Of a DNA stretch of 49,932 bases, positions 41,976 through 49,932 are shown in pieces. The notes beneath the pieces are model-generated. The model searched no databases. It was not told the origin of the DNA and saw only the letters and a list, made by a program, of their open reading frames with translations. The position numbers and the translations under genes are program-made. The first letter of the stretch is position 1. Each line of letters starts with the position of its first letter. The stretch is from JAEUMW01 sp039807745 (GTDB lineage Bacteria; Pseudomonadota; Gammaproteobacteria; Burkholderiales; JAEUMW01). The stretch covers positions 1 through 49,932 of the forward strand of contig JBDHRV010000008.1 of NCBI GenBank assembly GCA_039807745.1, given 5' to 3'.

Positions 41976-43859
41976 ATGGCGGACGTAGTCGTGGGTTCGG
42001 TGCGGAGCAGGCTGTTCCACATCAGCCGTTTCACTGGTGGTCTCAACCGCAGGGAGACCGTAGCGGACATCAGCAAGCAGATCGACCCGACGTACACCCA
42101 CGTGGTGGCGGGCGGGTTCGCCTGCGGCAGTGCCGGGCGACAGAAGGATCTGTTCGGCTACGATGCCACCACCGGCCGGGGCGACTTCCACAAGATCGAC
42201 GGGGCGGGGAGCATCATCCGGGTCGCGAGTCATACCGACTTCGCCAAATGGAACACGCACGTCGTCGTCGGGAACTTCGCCAGCAGCGGATACGACGATC
42301 TCATGCTGTACGAGCCCGCCTCCGGATTCGTTCTCACCTACCAGGTGAACTCCGGCGGCTGGAAGCAGCTGGTCGGGATGGGGGTGACGAGAAAGACCTG
42401 GACCCACCTGGTGTCCGGCCGTTTCGGGAGCGCCAGCTGGACCGACCTGTTCTGCTACGACGCCGCCGCGGGCCTGGGTGAGTTCTACACCACCGACGGC
42501 ACCGGCGCGCTCCAGCTGGCAGCCCGGTACGACAATCTGCGCAAGGGGTGCTCGCAGGTCGTCGTCGGAGACTACGACGCCTCTCGCGGCTGTGACGACA
42601 TCTTCTTCTACGACCCCACGGAGGGAGTGGCCGAGTTCTACCTGGTCGACAAGCTGGGCAAGATGACCTTGTCCAAGTCCTACTCCGGGTGGCGGAAGAC
42701 CTGGAGCCTGATCGCCGCGAGTCAGGCGTTCGCGCAGTGGGGCGGGCTGCTGCTCTACGACGCGGCGGCGAAGGAGATCGAGCTCATGAGCAACGCCGCA
42801 TCCGCGACGCCCAAGTCCTGGGCGAACCGAGCCGGCGATCTGCCGAGCACCTGGACCCAGGTCGTGGTCGGACGCCTCGACAACGGTAGTTCGGTCGATG
42901 GGGCCTACTACGAGGGCCGGAACGCGGTGAAGGACGCCGTGGCAGCCGATGACGGGACCGGTCGCCGGGACATCTACAGCTTCGACGGCAAGCAGCTGAA
43001 TCTGGTCAGCAGCGCGAACGGGATCGCCAAGTGGACAACTTTCGTCCCCGGGACCTTCGGCGGACCCGTCCCGGGGCAGGACCTGCTCTGCTACGACTCC
43101 GAGACCGGGAACGCGGAGATCTGGGCGATCGGCGCCGACGGCACCGTCACAGTCATGGGCGTCTTCATCGGGAGCTTCCCTGCTGGATGCACGCAGGTGG
43201 CCGGCGGGAAGTTCACCAACAGCAACAACACCGCCCTGGCTTTCTACGAGCCGGCAGCGGGATGGATCCGTCTCTATGCCGTCGTGAGGTCCAGGGCGGT
43301 GCACCTCAGGAACGTCGGTGGGTGGAGCACGACGTGGCAGGCGCTGCTGTCCGGCAACACCGCCCTCGATTCCTGGCACGACCTGATGGGCCTCGATCCG
43401 GCGGCCGATCAGGCGACCATCCTGACCACCGATGGCCATGGCGCGCTCACCACGGTGAAGGAGGTGACGGGCCTGGCTCCGTGGACGCACGTCATCACCG
43501 CGCAGTTCGCCGGCGGCGGGTTCGTCGATCAGTTCTTCTACGACGCCCCGACGGGCAGCACGCTCCTCCGGATCTCACTCGGAGCCGCGGGGAACGCCCA
43601 GATGACGCCTCGACGGGAGGGGATCCGCACCACCTGGTCGCTGCTGGCCCCGGTGATGCTCGATGCGCCGAACAACGGGCACGGCATGCTCTTCTACGAG
43701 GCGTCGTCCGGGAGGATCGAGATCCACAAGCCGAACGTCTACGGCCAGCTGAGCCTCGAATCACGGCGGGAGGGGGCGCCGACGGACTGGAAGCAAATCA
43801 CTGCGCTGGACACGCCCAGCGGCGGGACCCTGCTCGTCTGCTACAAGCCGCCCAAGTGA
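41976..43859 (+). CDS. Twelve-repeat beta-propeller-like protein (FG-GAP-like)
   Basis: This 627-aa protein consists almost entirely of units of about 50 residues, each starting W-T-x-V-V-x-G-x-F, then D-[LI]-[LF]-x-Y-[DE]-x-x-[ST]-G and a [GE]-E-[FI]-Y strand. I count 12 unit starts, from YTHVVAGGF to WKQITALD; the last unit is half length and the N-terminal strands (DVVVGSVRSRLFHISRF) could close the ring. Ca-binding DxDxDG loops are absent. There is no signal peptide or membrane helix. ATG 41976 has CGGGGG upstream. Similar repeat proteins are familiar from actinobacteria, so transfer is possible. No enzyme domain is present; a binding or lectin-like role is only a guess. Confidence 0.8.
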   Translation: MADVVVGSVRSRLFHISRFTGGLNRRETVADISKQIDPTYTHVVAGGFACGSAGRQKDLFGYDATTGRGDFHKIDGAGSIIRVASHTDFAKWNTHVVVGNFASSGYDDLMLYEPASGFVLTYQVNSGGWKQLVGMGVTRKTWTHLVSGRFGSASWTDLFCYDAAAGLGEFYTTDGTGALQLAARYDNLRKGCSQVVVGDYDASRGCDDIFFYDPTEGVAEFYLVDKLGKMTLSKSYSGWRKTWSLIAASQAFAQWGGLLLYDAAAKEIELMSNAASATPKSWANRAGDLPSTWTQVVVGRLDNGSSVDGAYYEGRNAVKDAVAADDGTGRRDIYSFDGKQLNLVSSANGIAKWTTFVPGTFGGPVPGQDLLCYDSETGNAEIWAIGADGTVTVMGVFIGSFPAGCTQVAGGKFTNSNNTALAFYEPAAGWIRLYAVVRSRAVHLRNVGGWSTTWQALLSGNTALDSWHDLMGLDPAADQATILTTDGHGALTTVKEVTGLAPWTHVITAQFAGGGFVDQFFYDAPTGSTLLRISLGAAGNAQMTPRREGIRTTWSLLAPVMLDAPNNGHGMLFYEASSGRIEIHKPNVYGQLSLESRREGAPTDWKQITALDTPSGGTLLVCYKPPK

Positions 43860-43935
43860 GCTGACCCGGCGGTCGCTACTGCGACAGTGAGCACTGCTCC
43901 CGGTCCTCGTCGTCGTCAGCCTGCAGGTGCCGAAT

Positions 43936-45624
43936 TCACTCCTTGCCCGACCGCCAGATGCCGAGGATGATCCAGACGCTGTTCATGAAGGCGATCACGT
44001 ACCCCGTGAAGCCGACGGCGGTGAGCACCGGGACGCCCATCACGCTGGGGCCTTCCGGCACGTTCATCACGATTGCCGACCCGATCACCAGCGACGCTGT
44101 CATGATGCCCATCGTCGCCCGGTCGATGGTGCGGTGGAGCTGGCGGCCGAACTGATCGAGCCGCTTCATGTCGACGTCGATCCGTATCTTGCCGCGCCGA
44201 GCGTCGCGCAGCAGCCGGGCGACATCGCGCGGGACGCTCTGCACGACGTTGAAGAAATCGTTGATCGTGCCGCGCCCGCGCTTGACCACCTGGTCGGGAC
44301 GGTAACGCTCGCTCAGCACACGCCGCAGCAGCGGTTGCAGGTGGTCGACCACACGGAAATCCGGGTCGTACTGCCGCCCCAGACCCTCCATCGTGATCAT
44401 CGCCTTGAACATGAGCGTGAGATCGGAGGGCATGACGATAGAGTGCTCGCGGATGATGGCCGCGAACTGCTTGAGCATGATCGCGACACGCACGTCCTTG
44501 AGCGGGACACCTTCGTACTCGGAGACGAGCTCGTTTACGTCCGCCGCGAGCTTCACCTCGTCGACGACGGCATCTCCGGCCCAGTCGAGCAGGACATCGA
44601 TCATCGGCTCCTGGTCCATCTGCGCGATGCCCGCCAGCAGGTCGACCACCTGGTTGCGGCGCATCGGGCTCAAGCGCCCGACCATGCCGAAATCGATCAT
44701 GACGAGACGGTTGCCGGGCAGGTAGAACACGTTGCCCGGGTGCGGGTCGGCCTGGAAGAAGCCGTCCACAAGGATCATCTTGAGCACCGCCTCGGAGCCC
44801 CGCGCGGCGAGGAGCTTGCGATCGAACCCGGCGGCAGCGACCGCCGTCTGATCCGTCGCGGGAATCCCATCGACGTACTGCTGGACGTTCATCACTTCGC
44901 TCGTCCATTGCCGATACACCCGCGGGATGACGATGTACGAGTTGCCCTCGAAGTTCTTTCCGAAGCGCTCGATATTGCGGGCCTCGCGCGCGAGGTCGAG
45001 CTCGCGCTCGAGGGAGCGGGCGAACTGGCTGGCGATCTGCTTCGGCTGGTAGCGGCGTGCCTCCGGCATCTCGGATTCGATCAGGTCCGCGATGTTGAGC
45101 AGGATTCGCAGGTCGGCTTCGATCTTGGGGCGGATGTCGGGCCGCCTGATCTTGAGCACGACCGGTGTGCCGTCCATGAGCCGTGCGCGATGCACCTGCG
45201 CGATCGACGCCGAAGCCAGCGCTTTGCTCTCGAGCTCGCGGAACACCTCGGCGGGCGGTTGCCCCAGCGTTCGCTGGATGTCGGGCAGCAACTGCTCGAA
45301 TGGCACCGGCGCCACCTCGTTATGCAGCTTTTCGAACTCGCTGATCCAGTGCGGTGCGAAGAGGTCGACGCGGGTGGCGAGCACCTGACCGAGCTTGACG
45401 AAGGTCGGCCCCAGCTCCTCGAGGGCGAGGCGCACGCGCTGCGCCGGCTCGAGCCGCTCACTTTCGATCGCGGTGCCCCAGGTGAGCAGTTGCCCGGCAC
45501 GCTCCAGGATGTTCGCGATGCCGAGCCGGCGGACGACATCGCCGAGACCGTGACGGATCAGGACCGAGGTGATCTCATGCAGGCGCGGCAGATCACGCAT
45601 GACCCCCAGCGTGGCACGCAGCAT
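43936..45624 (-). CDS. ABC1/UbiB-family atypical kinase
   Basis: This 562-aa protein belongs to the ABC1/ADCK/UbiB family linked to ubiquinone metabolism. Motifs in order are KxGQ region ELGPTFVKLGQVLATR, the Ala-rich nucleotide loop LASASIAQVH, the Lys in VVLKIRRPDI, the catalytic-loop DPHPGNVFYL and DFGMVGRLS. Two C-terminal membrane helices (IMTASLVIGSAIVMNV and FTGYVIAFMNSVWIILGIW) anchor it to the inner membrane. It could be UbiB or a paralogue; ubiE and ubiJ are not adjacent, which favours a paralogue. The start overlaps the stop of the helical gene at 45624. Confidence 0.92.
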   Translation of the reverse strand: MLRATLGVMRDLPRLHEITSVLIRHGLGDVVRRLGIANILERAGQLLTWGTAIESERLEPAQRVRLALEELGPTFVKLGQVLATRVDLFAPHWISEFEKLHNEVAPVPFEQLLPDIQRTLGQPPAEVFRELESKALASASIAQVHRARLMDGTPVVLKIRRPDIRPKIEADLRILLNIADLIESEMPEARRYQPKQIASQFARSLERELDLAREARNIERFGKNFEGNSYIVIPRVYRQWTSEVMNVQQYVDGIPATDQTAVAAAGFDRKLLAARGSEAVLKMILVDGFFQADPHPGNVFYLPGNRLVMIDFGMVGRLSPMRRNQVVDLLAGIAQMDQEPMIDVLLDWAGDAVVDEVKLAADVNELVSEYEGVPLKDVRVAIMLKQFAAIIREHSIVMPSDLTLMFKAMITMEGLGRQYDPDFRVVDHLQPLLRRVLSERYRPDQVVKRGRGTINDFFNVVQSVPRDVARLLRDARRGKIRIDVDMKRLDQFGRQLHRTIDRATMGIMTASLVIGSAIVMNVPEGPSVMGVPVLTAVGFTGYVIAFMNSVWIILGIWRSGKE

Positions 45625-46313
45625 CAGCTTCCCTGCTCGCCCTTGGGCGGCTCGTCGCGGTCGGCCTTCTGCGTGCGCAGCGCATCGGCGAGCCCGGACA
45701 GTACCCCGCTCGCGAGTTCCGCGAAGCGCGCGCCGAATTCGCTCGCTCGCTCCAGCCCGGTGACGGTTGCATCGAGCGATGCCACCGAAAACCGCTGCGC
45801 GAGATCGCTCATCACCGACGCCACCTGGCGCCCGGTCTCGGTGCCGGAGCGCCGCGCCGCTGCCAGCGCCTCGCGCAGCTCGGGGCGGACCCGTTCGCTC
45901 GCAGCGTCCGCGACCTGGCCGACGGTGGAGAAGAAATCGTCTTCCAGCTTGCGCAGATTGGTGATTGCCTGTTTGAGCTCGCCATCGGAGAACTCGCGGC
46001 TGGTGGAGGCGAGCTCCTTCAGCGCAGCCTGCCCGGCTTCGGCGGAAGTGCGCAGCGCCTTGTCCAGGCCCGAGAGGGCTTCGGACATCGCCTGGCGCAT
46101 GTCCACGCGGTCGCGGTCGGCGCCGAGCGCGACGCCTTGGGTCACCGCGCGAATCACGTCCTGGATGCCGGTGCGGTCGAAGTGCCGGTCCTTGAGTGCC
46201 TGCAGGGTGAGATCATGCACCCGCTCGCGAATATCCTCGCCCCGCGCCATCGTCTCACTCGCGGCCGCCGTGAGCTCGACTTCGGGCGGTGGTTGTGGGG
46301 TTTGCTCTGCCAT
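45624..46313 (-). CDS. Helical protein coupled to ABC1 kinase
   Basis: This 229-aa protein is mostly long amphipathic helices rich in Ala, Glu and Arg (EALSGLDKALRTSAEAGQAA; RPELREALAAARRSGTETGR), likely coiled coil, with a Pro-rich start and a charged tail (KADRDEPPKGEQ). No signal peptide or membrane helix is seen. It resembles a small family of unknown function often found beside ABC1 kinases. Its stop overlaps the kinase start (TGATG), so the two products are probably made together and may interact. GGGAGGTG precedes the ATG. Confidence 0.8.
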   Translation of the reverse strand: MAEQTPQPPPEVELTAAASETMARGEDIRERVHDLTLQALKDRHFDRTGIQDVIRAVTQGVALGADRDRVDMRQAMSEALSGLDKALRTSAEAGQAALKELASTSREFSDGELKQAITNLRKLEDDFFSTVGQVADAASERVRPELREALAAARRSGTETGRQVASVMSDLAQRFSVASLDATVTGLERASEFGARFAELASGVLSGLADALRTQKADRDEPPKGEQGS

Positions 46314-46416
46314 GGTTACACCTCCCTTGCGGATGGGGACGGTAGCATACCGCTAATGTTAGCCCGCCTTCCCGTCCTTACCTAGCATCGTTTGACCCGG
46401 CGAACGCGAGGTTAGA

Positions 46417-46448
46417 CCACCGGATCGCGATCGCGGTGGCGATACAAT
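46417..46448 (+). promoter_or_regulatory. Palindrome next to -10-like box before lipoprotein gene
   Basis: CCACCG (46417-46422) and CGGTGG (46434-46439) flank the palindromic GATCGCGATC. The element ends three bases before a -10-like TACAAT (46443-46448), about 28 bases before the ATG at 46476, so it would occupy the -35 position. It is a candidate operator. Confidence 0.4.
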
Positions 46449-46475
46449 GCGCGCTTTCGTGCAGCGTGAGGCAAG

Positions 46476-47048
46476 ATGAGGCGGCAACGAAGGGTTTTCG
46501 CAAGAGGTGTCCTGTCGGGTGTCGCGCTGGCAGCACTCGCCGGATGTGTCGCTGCCCCGTCCGCGCGCCCGGCTCGGGTCGGTGCTGCGAGCGCGGTAGT
46601 GCTGCCGATCGCAACGCGCGTCGCGCTGCAGGTCGATCCCGCGATGCCCGACGTGCAGACGATCGAGTTCCGTGGTGCGACGTGGCAGTATGCCGACGCG
46701 CATCTCATGCAGGAGGCAGCCGCGCGCGTGTTCAGTCTGGTGTTCCAGGAGGTCGAAACGCAGCCAGCCACGACTGCGCCTGCCATCACCCTTCAGTTGA
46801 ACGGCAGCAGCTCGCTCAATCCCGAGATGAACGAGTACTACGCGAATGCTACCGTCACGGTCTTCCCGGGCGCGGACACCGCCGTGCAGCCGATCGCGTC
46901 CATCGCGGGCGCCGGACAAGCGAGCCTGCCGAGCTTCGTGCAGGACGGTATTGCGCAAGCGTACGAGGGGGCATTCCGGCAAATCGTGGAGCTTCTGCTG
47001 GCGGATCCGCATTTCGTCGCGAGTCTGCGTGAATACCGAGCGCCGTGA
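46476..47048 (+). CDS. Putative outer-membrane lipoprotein
   Basis: This 190-aa protein has a basic start (MRRQRRVFARG) and a lipobox LAGC at about residues 21-24. The mature part has alternating beta and helix segments (FRGATWQYADAHLMQEAAAR; ITLQLNGSSSLNPEMNEYYA; EGAFRQIVELLLADPHFVAS). The family was not recognised; the layout recalls small LptE/DUF-type lipoproteins, but that is not a claim of homology. ATG 46476 follows GAGG. It is divergent from the helical gene at 46313 and convergent with pckG. Confidence 0.8.
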   Translation: MRRQRRVFARGVLSGVALAALAGCVAAPSARPARVGAASAVVLPIATRVALQVDPAMPDVQTIEFRGATWQYADAHLMQEAAARVFSLVFQEVETQPATTAPAITLQLNGSSSLNPEMNEYYANATVTVFPGADTAVQPIASIAGAGQASLPSFVQDGIAQAYEGAFRQIVELLLADPHFVASLREYRAP

Positions 47049-47059
47049 AAGGGCGGGCA

Positions 47060-47090
47060 AAAAAACCCCCGGACATGCCGGGGGTTCTTC
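47060..47090 (-). terminator. Terminator of pckG (minus strand)
   Basis: A 9-bp stem AACCCCCGG/CCGGGGGTT with loop ACATG lies at 47064-47086. On the minus strand it is followed by a run of T, so it ends pckG transcription; it may also stop the convergent lipoprotein gene. Confidence 0.9.
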
Positions 47091-47110
47091 GCTGCCTGAC
47101 GGCGGTCGAA

Positions 47111-48970
<1,860 letters not shown>

Positions 48971-49277
48971 CGCTCGCCTCCTGCGGGGTGCGTGAGATTG
49001 GACAAGAATGGAACTGCTTAAGGTTAAATGAGATGCGCTGCGACAGTTTGATTTTGATCAAACCTTATAGCGTTAGCTTACTCCTTTTATCGATGGTCGC
49101 GAATACCGGCGGCGCGATCTTGCAATCGGAAAAGGCGGTGAACCGATTGCTGCCATCGCCAACGCCCAGGTAACGGGCTGAACTTTTCTGCAGTCGCGGA
49201 TCCCGGCTAAGGGCACCTTGTTCAGTCTGTTTTTCGAGAATGTCTCGTCCTCTATCACGAATCGAGGAAGCGTCCCG
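48971..49277. other. 307-bp divergent region pckG/antiporter
   Basis: This AT-richer gap holds an FNR-type site (listed separately), a CTTAAG palindrome at 49017-49022 and a minus-strand TTAACC at 49022-49027 that would suit a -10 for pckG. No gene was seen. Confidence 0.5.
49048..49061. promoter_or_regulatory. Perfect FNR/ANR-type site
   Basis: TTGAT-TTTG-ATCAA matches the FNR consensus TTGAT-N4-ATCAA at all specified bases, with flanking G and C extending the arms to 7 bp (49046-49063). The centre lies about 85 bp from the pckG ATG and 223 bp from the antiporter ATG. Confidence 0.65.
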
Positions 49278-49932
49278 ATGCTACATGCCGCGCCGCTCAT
49301 CACGACCATCGCGACCGCACTCGGCCTCGCCGTCGTGCTGGGCGTTGTTGCCGTCCGCCTGAAACTGCCCGCACTGGTCGGCTACCTGTTGGCCGGCATC
49401 CTGATCGGTCCATTCACACCGGGTTTTGTCGCCGACACCGCGATAGCCAGCGAACTGGCCGAGATCGGCGTGATGCTGCTGATGTTCGGCGTCGGCCTGC
49501 ACTTCTCCCTGAATGACCTCATGGAGGTGCGCAAGATCGCCGTGCCAGGAGCGGTACTGCAGATCGCCGTGGCTTCTGCGCTCGGGGCGGGGGTGGCCAC
49601 CGCCTGGGGTTGGGGGCTTGGCGGCGCGCTCGTGTTCGGTCTGGCGCTCTCCGTCGCGAGCACGGTCGTGCTGCTGAGGGCCCTGGAGGTCGGCGGCGTG
49701 CTGGAGTCCATGAACGGTCGCATCGCCGTGGGCTGGCTCATCGTCGAAGACCTGGCCATGGTGCTCGTGCTCGTGCTGCTGCCTGCCGCAGCGGGTTGGC
49801 TCGGCGGCAGCACCCCGCACAGCGAAGGCGGCAATCTCTGGTGGACCCTCGGCACCACGCTGCTCGCGGTGGCGGCGTTCATCGCACTCATGCTGGTGGT
49901 CGGCCGCCGGGTTTTCCCCGCGCTGTTATGGC
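49278..49932 (+). CDS. CPA2 family cation:proton antiporter, KefB/YbaL-like (5' part)
   Basis: The first 218 codons of a membrane antiporter are present; the rest lies beyond the window. Several helices are visible, with the conserved opening VVAVRLKLPALVGYLLAGILIGPFTPG, LAEIGVMLLMFGVGLHFS, and a Asp-containing helix VGWLIVEDLAMVLVLVLLPA. These match YbaL/KefB-type potassium efflux or Na+/H+ exchangers. Whether it has C-terminal TrkA-N domains cannot be seen. ATG 49278 has GAGGAAG upstream. It is divergent from pckG. Confidence 0.9.
   Translation, partial: MLHAAPLITTIATALGLAVVLGVVAVRLKLPALVGYLLAGILIGPFTPGFVADTAIASELAEIGVMLLMFGVGLHFSLNDLMEVRKIAVPGAVLQIAVASALGAGVATAWGWGLGGALVFGLALSVASTVVLLRALEVGGVLESMNGRIAVGWLIVEDLAMVLVLVLLPAAAGWLGGSTPHSEGGNLWWTLGTTLLAVAAFIALMLVVGRRVFPALLW

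Noticed and set aside
41758..41988. 76-aa open frame between membrane protein and repeat protein
   Set aside because: No start signal, no recognisable features, and it overlaps the repeat protein start; it may hold leftover coding sequence but cannot be supported.
43927..46356. Plus-strand 809-aa open frame
   Set aside because: Antisense to the ABC1 kinase and its partner, both with clear coding features.

Overview
The window is high-GC chromosomal DNA, most likely from a betaproteobacterium. The grounds are a hemP-hmuRSTUV haem locus, a tonB-exbB-exbD cluster with a PiuC-type hydroxylase, a short ACT-type SerA next to SerC, a GTP-type PckG and a quinoprotein relay cluster. This is inference from gene content; no rRNA, tRNA, insertion sequence or CRISPR array was seen.

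Layout. 1-1700: a metallo-beta-lactamase-fold hydrolase (cut by the window edge) divergent from a TetR regulator, with two near-identical operator-like palindromes between them. 1678-14487: a long minus-strand iron/siderophore uptake run. Transcription appears to start at a Fur-box promoter near 14360 and pass through tonB, exbB, exbD, a Fiu-like catecholate receptor, a PiuC hydroxylase, two PepSY membrane proteins, a 61-aa membrane protein and two tandem TonB-dependent receptors. 14488-21148: the haem locus hemP-hmuR-orf78-hmuS-hmuT-hmuU-hmuV, also minus strand, with overlapping stops and starts and a promoter of the same design as the tonB one. 21196-23059: two overlapping alpha/beta hydrolases.

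23181-26921: a quinoprotein relay set (SoxYZ-like carrier, metallohydrolase 1, PQQ alcohol dehydrogenase carrying the lanthanide-type Asp pair), closed by a strong terminator. 27065-36322: housekeeping genes mltB, an iron-type alcohol dehydrogenase with an altered metal site, serA, serC, glgX and divergent glgB. 36359-39617: an AraC regulator, an unrecognised protein, a VapBC toxin-antitoxin pair and a probably decayed stretch. 39618-43859: a SYLF/Ysc84 protein, an OB-like lipoprotein, a possibly truncated membrane protein and a 12-repeat beta-propeller-type protein that looks like accessory DNA. 43936-49932: an ABC1/UbiB kinase coupled to a helical partner, a lipoprotein, pckG, a perfect FNR-type site, and the start of a CPA2/KefB-type antiporter.

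The most coherent biology is iron. Two matched Fur-controlled promoters face the same way and control, respectively, haem import and breakdown and the TonB energy system fused to siderophore receptors and their reductase-like PepSY partners. The regions most worth a second look are the TetR operator pair, the shared Fur promoter module with an apparently leaderless hemP, the quinoprotein leader hairpins, and the repeat protein at 41976.
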